Of a stretch of DNA of 61,810 nucleotides, positions 15,647 through 23,565 are shown piece after piece; the stretch's first letter is position 1; each line of letters opens with the position of its first letter. A program made the translations under genes and the position numbers. A model generated the notes under the pieces. It was not told the origin of the DNA and did no database searches. It saw only the letters and a program-made list of their open reading frames with translations. Origin of the DNA: Plesiocystis pacifica SIR-1 (GTDB lineage: Bacteria > Myxococcota_A > Polyangia > Nannocystales > Nannocystaceae); contig NZ_ABCS01000062.1 in assembly GCF_000170895.1 (NCBI RefSeq), forward strand, positions 1 through 61,810, in the 5' to 3' direction.

Positions 15647-17413
15647 ATGGCTGCCACGCCCAAACCCAGAGTACCCATCCTCGCCCTCGCCCTCGTGTTT
15701 GCGAGCGCCTGCCCGGACACGAGCGAACCCGAGCGAACCGGCGGCGAGACCCCCGGGACGGATGACGAGGCTGGAGACTCGAGCGAGGACTCGACGGGAG
15801 AGCCGGAGACGGAGACCGAGACCGAGACCGGGACCGAGACCGGGACTGAAACCGGGACTGAAACTGAAACTGAAACTGAAACTGAAACCGAGACCGAGAC
15901 CGAAGGCGAGGAGTCGACGGGGCCGGGCCAACCCTGCGGCGAGGACCCCGATCCCTTCCAGGTCGAGACCACCCTCGGCCTCGTCGAGGGCCGCGACGCC
16001 GTCGACGGCCAGGGCCTGCGCTACTGGGGCATCCCCTACGCGGCGCCGCCCGTGGGCCCGCTGCGCTTCGCCCCGCCCCAGCCCCCCGAGCCCTGGGACG
16101 AGCCCCTCGTCGCGTTCACCCGCGGGCCCAAGTGCGTCCAGCCCCTCGACGCCGAGGGCAGCGGGACCGAGGGCGAGGAGGACTGCCTGCAGCTCAACGT
16201 GTGGACGCCCCAGGCCTGCGTGGGCGCGGACCTGCCGGTGATGGTGTTCATCCACGGGGGCGGCAACGCCATCGGCAGCGCCGTCGAGCCGCTCTACGAG
16301 GGCACGCCCTTGTCGCACACCCAGGAGGTCGTGGTCGTGACCCTCAACTACCGCCTGGGCGCCCTGGGCAACCTCGCCCACCCGGGCCTCGACGCCGAGA
16401 GCCCCGACGGGGTCTCGGGCAACTACGGGCTCCAGGATCAGATCGCGGCCCTCGAGTGGGTGCAGGCCAACATCGCGGCCTTCGGCGGGGACCCGGAGCG
16501 CGTGCTGGTGTTCGGCGAGTCCGCGGGCGCCGTCAACACCTGCGCGCTGATCACCACCCCCGCCGCCCAGGGCCTGTTCAGCGCGGCCCTGGTCCAAAGC
16601 GGCGCCTGCTCGCCGCCGACCCGGGCGGCCGTCGACCCCAACGCCGAGGAGCTGGCCGCGAGCGCGGGCTGTACGGGCACGCCCGAGGAGGTCGTCGCCT
16701 GCCTGCGCGCCCTGCCCCCCGAGGAGCTCGCCTTGCTCGAGCCCACGGGCTATCCGAGCGTCGCCGCCCTCGGCCGCGGCTGGGGCCCCCACGTCGACGG
16801 CGTCGTGCTGCCCGCGTCGCCCCTCGAGGCCATGGCCGCCGGCACCCCCGGGACGCCCCTGGTCATCGGCAGCAACCGCGACGAGACCTTCCGGGACGTC
16901 CCCCCGGGGCTCACCGAGGCCCAGGTCACCGCGCTGATCGACGCGACCTTCTCCGCGCTCGCGCCCCAGGTCCTCGCCGCCTACCCCTTCGCCGACTACC
17001 CCAGCCCTAGCGAGATGTACGCCCAGCTGACCACGGACCTGAAGTTCATCTGCTCGGCCCGCCGGGGCGCCGAGGCCAGCTTCGCCGGCGGCGCGCCGAC
17101 CTGGCGCTACCAGTTCGCCTACGACGGCTACTTCGTCCCCCCGGACACCCCCGCCTACGCCTTCCACGGCCTCGAGCTCCTCTACCTGTTCGACAACTTC
17201 AGCATCTTCGAGGGCATCAACTACCCGAGCCTGCCCTCGGACGTGGCGCTGAGCGAGGCCATGCAGGCTCGGTGGGTCGAGTTCGCGGCGACGGGGGTGT
17301 TCGAGGGGCCGGCCTACGACGGCGCGGATCCCTACCTCGACCTCGACGACCCGATCATCGAGGGCGCCGGGCTGCGCACCGAGCAGTGCGACTTTTGGGA
17401 TGCGCTGCTCTGA
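15647..17413 (+). CDS. Carboxylesterase type B lipoprotein
   Basis: Serine hydrolase of the cholinesterase/carboxylesterase family, 588 aa, lipid-anchored (lipobox ending SAC, C22). Residues about 46-80 are a Glu-Thr/Gly-Thr repeat linker. The catalytic domain shows YWGIPYAAPPVGPLRF, an oxyanion FIHGGGN, the nucleophile elbow FGESAG (S292), the acidic residue in SNRDETF (E413) and the histidine in FHGLEL (H507), so the triad is complete. The natural ester is unknown. It is divergent from the cholesterol oxidase, so a steroid-ester substrate is possible but speculative. Confidence 0.92.
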   Translation: MAATPKPRVPILALALVFASACPDTSEPERTGGETPGTDDEAGDSSEDSTGEPETETETETGTETGTETGTETETETETETETETEGEESTGPGQPCGEDPDPFQVETTLGLVEGRDAVDGQGLRYWGIPYAAPPVGPLRFAPPQPPEPWDEPLVAFTRGPKCVQPLDAEGSGTEGEEDCLQLNVWTPQACVGADLPVMVFIHGGGNAIGSAVEPLYEGTPLSHTQEVVVVTLNYRLGALGNLAHPGLDAESPDGVSGNYGLQDQIAALEWVQANIAAFGGDPERVLVFGESAGAVNTCALITTPAAQGLFSAALVQSGACSPPTRAAVDPNAEELAASAGCTGTPEEVVACLRALPPEELALLEPTGYPSVAALGRGWGPHVDGVVLPASPLEAMAAGTPGTPLVIGSNRDETFRDVPPGLTEAQVTALIDATFSALAPQVLAAYPFADYPSPSEMYAQLTTDLKFICSARRGAEASFAGGAPTWRYQFAYDGYFVPPDTPAYAFHGLELLYLFDNFSIFEGINYPSLPSDVALSEAMQARWVEFAATGVFEGPAYDGADPYLDLDDPIIEGAGLRTEQCDFWDALL

Positions 17414-17505
17414 CGGTGCCGGCAGGACCTGCGCCCCCTTGCGCCTTCGACCGTAGAGATTGCGATCCACGCAGATGCTGCGTCGGACTAGGGTGTCAGT
17501 GGCCC

Positions 17506-18423
17506 ATGTCCGACGACACGCTCCCGACCTCCCCCGCCCTCGGCCACGACGACGCTCCTCGCTGGAGGGTGGGCCTCGATCTCCGCCCGCGAAGCCACGG
17601 CGCCGCCCGCTTCGCCGCCTGGCTGCACGAGCGCGACCCCTCCATCCACCTCGACGGCGTGCACCTCGTCGACGCGAGCTTGCTCGAGCTCCCCGACTCG
17701 GGCGCGCGGGTTCAGCTCGTCGACCGGGCCCGGCGCGCGGCCGAGGCCGCCCTCGAGTCCCTGGGGGTCCGCGAGCACTACCAGCACGTCCACGCCCTCG
17801 TGACCACGGACGTCGTCCGGGCCCTCGCCGTCAGCGGCGGACTCAGCACCGTCACCGGGCTCATCGTCGGTCGCCGCGCGGGAGGTGAGGAGCGGGCCCT
17901 CGTCCGCCTCGGCCGCATCTGCCGTCGGCTCCTGCGCCGCGCCGAGTCCCCCGTGTTCGTGGTGCCCCCCGACCTCCAGCCCGCGCACCTCGGCGCCGGG
18001 CCGATCGTGTGCGCCGTGACACCCGAGCCCGCGAGCCTGGCCGCGGCCCGCTACGCGATGCAGCTCGGCAAAGCCATCGATCGCCCCGTCGTCTACATCC
18101 AAGCCATCGCCCTGAGCGTCCCCATGGGCCTGCCCTACGTGCCCGAGAGCGCCTGGGTCGACCTGCACGAGCAACACATGGGCCGCAGCCAGGAGACGCT
18201 GGCCCAGTGGTGCGACAAAAATGGCCTCGAGGGCGAACAGAAGGTGATCTCTGGGCCCGTGGTCTACGAGCTCATCGCCACCGCCCGGCGCCTCGACGGC
18301 TGCATGATCGTGTGCGGCTCGCGGCAGCTGAGCACCGCCGAGCGGCTGTGGACGGCGAGCACGGGCATGGGGCTAGCGGCCGGCTCGCACCTCCCGGTGG
18401 CGATCGTCCCACCCGAGGAATGA
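17506..18423 (+). CDS. Universal stress protein, two UspA domains
   Basis: A 305-aa cytoplasmic protein with two Usp alpha/beta domains. The first covers about residues 20-155, with VTGLIVGRRAGGEERALVRLG and SPVFVVPP. The second covers about 160-303, with IVCAVTPEPAS, CMIVCGSR and LPVAIVPP. The nucleotide-binding G-2x-G-9x-G(S/T) motif is degenerate in both, so ATP binding is uncertain. ATG at 17506 is the first in the domain frame. Confidence 0.85.
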   Translation: MSDDTLPTSPALGHDDAPRWRVGLDLRPRSHGAARFAAWLHERDPSIHLDGVHLVDASLLELPDSGARVQLVDRARRAAEAALESLGVREHYQHVHALVTTDVVRALAVSGGLSTVTGLIVGRRAGGEERALVRLGRICRRLLRRAESPVFVVPPDLQPAHLGAGPIVCAVTPEPASLAAARYAMQLGKAIDRPVVYIQAIALSVPMGLPYVPESAWVDLHEQHMGRSQETLAQWCDKNGLEGEQKVISGPVVYELIATARRLDGCMIVCGSRQLSTAERLWTASTGMGLAAGSHLPVAIVPPEE

Positions 18424-18470
18424 GCCAGGTGGCCCGCCAGGCGACCCGCCAGTGGTGTACCGTCGCCCCG

Positions 18471-19262
18471 ATGGGCAAGCATGGTGTTCACGCTAGTGGC
18501 CGGCGCGTCGCGCTGTCCCTCGTCGCGGCCTTCTCCCTCGCCTGCGCCGACTCCGGCGGCGACGAGGGCATGGACGAAGTCGGGATGACCGAAGACAGCG
18601 AGGAGTCGACGGCGACGGACAGCTCGGGCTCGAGCTCGGACGAGACGGGCACCGACGCCGAGACCGGCACCGACACCGACACCGACACCGGCGTAGCCTG
18701 CACCTACCCCGAGGGGGCCGTCGAGCCCATGGCCCTCGACGCCGTGATGTCGCCCTACAGCTGGCCCGGCGCCGTGCGAGCCGACGGCACCGTGGCCTTC
18801 CTCGATCTCGCCAAGGCCCCCTGCGCCGACGACGAGGCCATCGACTGGAGCATCCACGACTTACTCGTGTTCATCTCCATCCCCGCTTGGTGACCGGCCT
18901 GCGTTCAGCACGCCGGTTCGGTCGTGCAAGTGGAGCAGCAGATCGTCGACGCGGGCGCCGAGATCATCTGGGTGCTCGAGGCCAACGCCCTCTTCCAACC
19001 CGGCACGGCCCAGGCCTGCCGCGACTTCATGGACGCGCAGGGCAGCCAGCTCGGCTGGTGCGTGGGCGACGGGGAGACCATGCCGACGGCGGGCACCTTC
19101 GACAATTCGCCCTTCAGCCAGATGCGGGGCTTCGACATCATCGTGCCCCGGGAGTCCATGGTCATCGAGTTCTCGACCAGTCACGGGACGCCAGGCGGTA
19201 ACGACAACATCTCCGGGTCCGATTTGCTCGCGCAGATCGAAATGATCGCGGAGACACTGTAA
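18471..19262 (+). CDS. Predicted selenocysteine thioredoxin-like lipoprotein 1
   Basis: One reading frame of 263 residues is interrupted only by TGA at 18891-18893, read here as Sec141. Residues 1-25 are a lipoprotein signal (SLAC, C25), then an acidic Ser/Thr/Asp linker to about residue 78. The domain follows: PMALDAVMSPYSW, a strand LLVFISIPAW, then W-U-P-A-C (Sec141, Cys144). This is a thioredoxin-type W-C-x-x-C site with the first Cys replaced by Sec. Homology continues seamlessly after the TGA and ends at TAA 19262. The tandem paralogue has TGA at the same aligned position, which argues against a nonsense mutation. An extracytoplasmic peroxidase or disulfide reductase role is inferred. 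Confidence 0.88.
18908..18927 (+). promoter_or_regulatory. SECIS-like hairpin downstream of UGA (copy 1)
   Basis: GCACG CCG / loop GTT / CGG, bulged T, CGTGC: an 8-bp stem with one bulged U and an apical loop starting with G, 23 nt after the UGA. Distance, a G in the first loop positions and a bulged U all fit the loose bacterial SECIS consensus recognised by SelB. The equivalent segment of the paralogue keeps the same apical part. Confidence 0.6.
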
Positions 19263-20147
19263 ATGCGAACAACTGAACACTCACCACGGATCGGGCGGCT
19301 CCTCGTCGGCGGTCTGGCCCTGGCCCTCGCTGGCACGGGCTGCACCGACGACGGCGGCGGCGGCGACGAGCTCGCGGCGGACACGGGCACCAGCGCCATG
19401 GACACGGAGTCGAGCTCGGACAGCGCCGGGACGACCTCGACGGACACGGAGTCGGACTCGGGCTCGAGCTCCGACGCCGGCACCACCGAGTCCAGCACCG
19501 ACACCACCACCGACGACGGCACCACCGAGTCCAGCACCGACACCACCACCGACGACGGCACCACCGAGACCACCGGCATGAGCTGCGCCTACCCGGACGG
19601 CGCCGTCGAGCCCATGGCCCTCAACGAGGTCCTGTGGCCCTACAGCTGGTCCGAGGCCATCCGCGCCGACGGGACCACGGCCGCCCTCGACCTCGAAGAG
19701 GTCCCCTGCGACACGGACGCGGTCATCGACTGGAGCATCCACGACTTACTCGTGTTCATCTCCGTACCCGCTTGGTGACCGGGCTGCGTGCAGCACACCG
19801 GTTCGGTCGTGCAAGTTGAGCAGCAGATCGTGGACGCCGGCGCGGAGGTCATCTGGATCCTCGCGCAAGACGGCTTCGGAACCCCCGGCACCGCTCAGAG
19901 CTGCCGGAACTTCATGGACAGCCAGGGCAGCGAGCTCGGCTGGTGCGTCGGCGACGGGCAGACCGCCCCGACGGCGGAGGCCTTCATGGACTCGCCCTTC
20001 GGCAACGGCAAGGGCTTCGACATGGTCGTCGTGCGCGAGACGATGGAGGTCGTGTTCGTCACCAGCCACGGCATCGGCGGCGGCTTCGAGAACCTCACGG
20101 GCGAGGAGCTCCTCGCCGAGATTCAGATGATCGCCGAGAGCCTCTGA
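19263..20147 (+). CDS. Predicted selenocysteine thioredoxin-like lipoprotein 2
   Basis: Paralogue of the upstream gene; its ATG directly abuts the upstream TAA, so both form one operon. 294 residues if TGA at 19776-19778 is read as Sec172. The signal peptide ends at C27 (AGTGC), followed by a longer Thr/Ser/Asp linker with a tandem TESSTDTTTDDG-type repeat (about 75-105). The same domain follows, with IDWSIHDLLVFISVPAW before W-U-P-G-C (Sec172, Cys175). The frame continues through VVQVEQQIVDAGAEVIW to TGA at 20147. Conservation on both sides of the TGA supports recoding. selA/selB/selC/selD are not in this window. Confidence 0.88.
19793..19812 (+). promoter_or_regulatory. SECIS-like hairpin downstream of UGA (copy 2)
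   Basis: GCAC, A/TC internal loop, CCG / loop GTT / CGG, GTGC, at the same distance (apical loop 23 nt after the UGA) as in copy 1. The apical CCGGTTCGGTCGTGCAAGT is identical in the two genes although flanking synonymous positions differ, consistent with selection on RNA structure. Confidence 0.55.
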
Positions 20148-20150
20148 GCC

Positions 20151-20735
20151 TCAGCCCGAGCCCAAGAGCTCGGCCACGCGCCCGCGCAGCACCGGCAGGA
20201 CCTCAGCCTCGAACCAGGGGTTGTTGGCAAACCACCGGCGGTTGCGCGGGCTCGGGTGCGGCAGCGGCAGGTGCTCGGGCCAGCGCGCGCGCCAGCCCTC
20301 GACGACCGAGGTCAGCGTCGCGCGCCGCTCGAGCCCGAGGTGCCAGGCCATCGCGTGGCGCCCGAGCACCAGGGTCAGCGCGACGGCGGGCAAGGCCTCG
20401 AGCACGGGCTCGCGCCAACGCTCGGCGCACTCGGGCCGGGGCGGAAGGTCCCCCGACTTGCCGCTGCCCGGGAAGCAAAAGCCCATGGGCACGACGGCGA
20501 ACTTGCTCGCGTCGTAGAAGGTCGCGCGGTCGACCCCCAGCCAGTCTCGCAGCCGCTCGCCGCTGGGGTCGTCGAAGGGGACGCCCTTGGCGTGGGTGAG
20601 CCGGCCTGGGGCCTGACCGGCGATCAAGATCCGCGCGCGCGCGTCGAGCTGCACGATCGGCCGCGGGCCCAGGGGCAAGCCCTCGCACAGAGTGCAGCGG
20701 CGGATCTCGGCCAGCAGCTTCGACGGTTCGGACAT
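20151..20735 (-). CDS. Uracil-DNA glycosylase-superfamily protein
   Basis: A 194-aa protein of the UDG fold. Motif 1 is GQAPGRLTHAKGVPFDDPSG (about 40-59), and the C-terminal DNA-intercalation-type motif is LPHPSPRN (about 157-164). An N-terminal CTLC pair and later Cys residues could contribute to a family-4-like Fe-S site but are not arranged as in canonical family 4. Excision of uracil or another damaged base is inferred from the family. It is the last gene of a likely three-gene unit with the AhpD-like and truncated-haemoglobin genes, 21 bp from the former. Confidence 0.8.
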   Translation of the reverse strand: MSEPSKLLAEIRRCTLCEGLPLGPRPIVQLDARARILIAGQAPGRLTHAKGVPFDDPSGERLRDWLGVDRATFYDASKFAVVPMGFCFPGSGKSGDLPPRPECAERWREPVLEALPAVALTLVLGRHAMAWHLGLERRATLTSVVEGWRARWPEHLPLPHPSPRNRRWFANNPWFEAEVLPVLRGRVAELLGSG

Positions 20736-20756
20736 GGGGCTCGGGTCCGGTCGGGC

Positions 20757-21356
20757 TCACTCCTCGGGGAGCGCCCAGGAGGCGGAGGCCGCGTCGAGGG
20801 GGATCTCCGCGAGGTGCACGCTGAAGTTGCTCAGGGTCTTGAGCGCGAGGCCCACGACGACCTCCAGGGCCTGGGCCCGAGTGTAGCCCGCGGCCTCGAA
20901 GGCCGCGAGGGTCTCGGCGCTCGCCTTGCCCCCTCCGCTCACCAGCTCGCCGGCCAAGGCCGCGAGCGCCCCGAGCCGCGGGTCCGCGAGCGGCTCGCCC
21001 CGGCGCAGCGCCGCGAGGTCCTCGATCGCCATGCCCGCGCCCTCGGCGAGCATGCTGTGCGCGGCGACGCAGTAGCCGCACGCGTTTTGGCGGCTCGCGG
21101 CGATCAGCACGACCTCGCGCTCGACGGGCGACAGGCTCGTGCGCGCGAACAGCTTGGTGAGCTGCACGTAGCTGTCGAGGGCCGGGGGCGCGTGGGCGAG
21201 GACCCGGTGGAGGTTGGGCGCGAAGCCCAGCTGCCGCTCGATGGCCTCGAGGGTGGGCTTGACCTCGGCGCAGGCCTGGTCGACGGCCACGGGGAGCAGC
21301 GCCCTCGCCCTGTCCTCGGACCCCAGGTTGATGTCGTCATTGATGATGTCGTTCAT
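20757..21356 (-). CDS. AhpD-like / carboxymuconolactone decarboxylase-family protein
   Basis: A 199-aa all-helical protein with the alkylhydroperoxidase signature NACGYCVAAH: C93, C96 and H100 form the C-x-x-C-x3-H active site. It therefore probably acts as a thiol-dependent peroxidase rather than a decarboxylase. The start MNDIINDDIN at 21356 follows the truncated-haemoglobin gene by 38 bp on the same strand. Confidence 0.88.
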   Translation of the reverse strand: MNDIINDDINLGSEDRARALLPVAVDQACAEVKPTLEAIERQLGFAPNLHRVLAHAPPALDSYVQLTKLFARTSLSPVEREVVLIAASRQNACGYCVAAHSMLAEGAGMAIEDLAALRRGEPLADPRLGALAALAGELVSGGGKASAETLAAFEAAGYTRAQALEVVVGLALKTLSNFSVHLAEIPLDAASASWALPEE

Positions 21357-21394
21357 GTCTACGGTCCATGCTCGGGTCGGCGGCGGCTCCAGGC

Positions 21395-21958
21395 TCAGCC
21401 GCAAGAGGAGTTCGAGAGCGCGTCGGTCTGGACCTCGACCATGTCCGCGCGCGTCGAGAGCACCGCCGGCGCGACGGCGTCGATGTCCGCCTGGCTGATC
21501 CCGGCCGCCTGCAGGCCCGCGACGATGTCCTCGATGACCGCGTCGAAGTCCCCGTTGGTGATGCCCAGGCCCGCGTGCGCGCTGACCATGTCCCGACACA
21601 GCGCCCCCGTGGAGTCCTCGGCCCCGGCGTAGCTGGCCCCCTCGCACGCGAACAGCTCCTGGACCTGGATGGTCAGGCACTCGACGAGGTGGACCTGGGC
21701 CGGCTCGGGGAGGCTCGTGAACATCGCGGAGACGCGGCAGTCGCCGGTCAGCGCCGGCACGATGTGCTCGCTGACCACCCCGCCGACCTCGCCGGGCCCG
21801 CCGTAGCGCGAGCAGGCCGAGGTCTCTGCGGCGTGGGTCTCGGCCTCGGTCTGGGCCGAAGCTTCTCCACCCCCCTCGGAGTCTGGAGATGAGGCTGCGC
21901 AGGCGCCCGTCAACGCCGCGGCGGCGACGAGCAGGCTGTGGATCGTTCGAGTCGACAT
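21395..21958 (-). CDS. Secreted group-1-like truncated haemoglobin lipoprotein
   Basis: A 187-aa protein with a lipoprotein signal (LTGAC, C20) and a short linker. A truncated-haemoglobin-like domain follows (about 48-180): SRYGG at the start of helix A, then LCRDMVSAHAGLGIT with the presumed proximal haem His (H128), then DFDAVIEDIVAGLQAAG typical of the GH region. Tyr at the B10 position seems absent and several Cys (49, 74, 94, 105, 121, 186) could form disulfides. Truncated globins are usually cytoplasmic, so envelope localisation is unusual. First gene of the unit with the AhpD-like gene; an oxygen, NO or peroxide role is inferred. Confidence 0.75.
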   Translation of the reverse strand: MSTRTIHSLLVAAAALTGACAASSPDSEGGGEASAQTEAETHAAETSACSRYGGPGEVGGVVSEHIVPALTGDCRVSAMFTSLPEPAQVHLVECLTIQVQELFACEGASYAGAEDSTGALCRDMVSAHAGLGITNGDFDAVIEDIVAGLQAAGISQADIDAVAPAVLSTRADMVEVQTDALSNSSCG

Positions 21959-22129
21959 ACCTTCAATCTAGGCAGCGAACCTGCGCCCACCATGCGCGGG
22001 CGTCCGGGAGTCATGACCCTGCGTTCGAAGCGGGCGCCCTCGACGGTCACGCGATCGTCGAGCGGCGCCCCGCCGACGACTCGGGCCGTCTGCGAGACGC
22101 CGCTCGGACGTCATGGGCGAGCGCCCCGA

Positions 22130-22939
22130 CTACTCGACGCGGGTCACCGTCCAGGTCGAGGCCGAGCCCTCCCAGCCGTAGTCCTCGGCGGGGAAGTCGG
22201 CGCTGCCCTCGTAGACCTCGAACACCTCCATGCTGCCCTCGGCGGTCACGACCCCGTCCTGGGCGAAGGCGCGGCTGAAGAAGCTGAGCACCGCGGGCGC
22301 GCCGTCTTGGAGGTTGACGCTGTCGAGGGGGATGGAGTCCGGGGAGTAGTTGTCCTCCTCCGAGCCGATGTCCCACTCGACGCTGGCCAGGTCGACGCTG
22401 TCGCCGAGGGCGTGGGGGAGCGGCGCCCCGCCGACGGTGGTCAGCACGTCGTTGGTGGTCACGGGCATGGCCGCGCAGCTCAGCCGCGCCCACGCGGGGC
22501 CGGACAGGCTCTCGGTCCGGGTCTCACCGGGCGCGGTCAGCCCCGGCGCGCACTCGAGCACGGCGTAGACGTTGGGGTCCGCGCGCAGCTCCTCCGCGAA
22601 CACCCCGTTGAAGCCGTCCTCGGCGAAGGTCGCCGCGCCCGTGCTGGGCACCTTGCCGTCGGCGAAGACATCGACCCAGGGGTGGTGCAGGGCGCACAGG
22701 CAAGGGCTGAACCACTGCGTGGGCGTGTCGTTGCGCAGCTCGATCTCGAAGCTCCCCTGCCAGTAGCCGAGCTGGGTGAGCGCCCCCTCGTCGACCCCCG
22801 GCGGCGGGGGCAGGGGCTCGGGGTCCGCGAAGGCGCGGGGGTCCTCGAAGTCGCGGCTCGTCGCCTCGGGGTCGCAGGCGAGGGTGCCGGTCAGGGTGAG
22901 GCCGATGAGAGAGAGGGTCGGAGCGATGGCTTTGTGCAT
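22130..22939 (-). CDS. Lipoprotein of unknown function
   Basis: A 269-aa predicted lipoprotein. MHKAIAPTLSLIGLTLTGTL precedes the lipobox Cys (about residue 22), then a Pro/Glu-rich linker and a beta-rich domain with QLGYWQGSFEIELRNDTP near its start. No catalytic motif is seen. An in-frame ATG 10 codons upstream (22969) is an alternative start. No convincing ribosome binding site was found for either. Confidence 0.65.
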   Translation of the reverse strand: MHKAIAPTLSLIGLTLTGTLACDPEATSRDFEDPRAFADPEPLPPPPGVDEGALTQLGYWQGSFEIELRNDTPTQWFSPCLCALHHPWVDVFADGKVPSTGAATFAEDGFNGVFAEELRADPNVYAVLECAPGLTAPGETRTESLSGPAWARLSCAAMPVTTNDVLTTVGGAPLPHALGDSVDLASVEWDIGSEEDNYSPDSIPLDSVNLQDGAPAVLSFFSRAFAQDGVVTAEGSMEVFEVYEGSADFPAEDYGWEGSASTWTVTRVE

Positions 22940-23034
22940 GCTTTTGCATATGCCCTGGGCACGAAACATGACCATTGCCCAGCGTCCGTGCCCCATGCTC
23001 GACGCCGGCGGCCTGCCCGAGAGGGCGGGCCCGG

Positions 23035-23436
23035 TCACTGCAGCCCGCTCCCCTGGGCGGCCTCGTCGGGGGCGGGCTTCCCGGTCCCGCTGCCGGCCCC
23101 GTTCGTGGTCCCGCTGCCGGTCCCGTTGCCGGCCCCGTTGGTCCCCGGATCCCCGAAGTGGTCCTCGCAGATGAACACGCAAAAGTCGAAGAAGCCGTCG
23201 CAGTCGGCCCCGCAGCTGGGCTCCTGGTAGACGCAGGCGAGGGCGTCCTCGAGCTCGCAGGCGACCTGATCGGCGGCGCAGGACTCGACGCACTCGTCGA
23301 GGCCGTCGCTCGGCCCGGCGCGGACCAGATCGAGCTCTTCCCAGCCGTCCGGGTCGAGCTCGGGGGCCTCGTCGATGCACGCTGCGCTGGACGCCACGAA
23401 GAGCGACAACATGAGGGTGGAGGTGACTCGTAACAT
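23035..23436 (-). CDS. Small Cys-rich lipoprotein
   Basis: A 133-aa protein: signal peptide with Cys20 (SSAAC), then a domain with about ten Cys in C-x3-C / C-x6-C patterns (CVESCAADQVAC, CGADCDGFFDFC). The tail is low-complexity Gly/Thr/Asn (GAGNGTGSGTTNGAGSGTGK). It resembles the recurring Cys-rich surface lipoproteins of these bacteria; function unknown. Divergent from the lipoprotein gene at 23566. Confidence 0.7.
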   Translation of the reverse strand: MLRVTSTLMLSLFVASSAACIDEAPELDPDGWEELDLVRAGPSDGLDECVESCAADQVACELEDALACVYQEPSCGADCDGFFDFCVFICEDHFGDPGTNGAGNGTGSGTTNGAGSGTGKPAPDEAAQGSGLQ

Positions 23437-23565
23437 GCCCCGAGCTACGCAGTGATTTTCTCGGCGGTTACTCGAAACTATGCGCTTTGTGGTCATGGAC
23501 GCTCGGGCTCGAACTCCGGACGCTCGAGCCTGGTCGAGGCGCGCGAGCCCGGGGAAGGTGGGGGC

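Noticed and set aside
18924..19262. Independent gene starting after the first TGA
   Set aside because: It lacks a signal peptide and the N-terminal half of the domain; the same frame upstream completes it, so it is the C-terminal part of the Sec protein.
20151..20735. UdgX-type uracil-DNA glycosylase
   Set aside because: The characteristic KRRIH insert of UdgX is not present; only the general UDG superfamily is supported.
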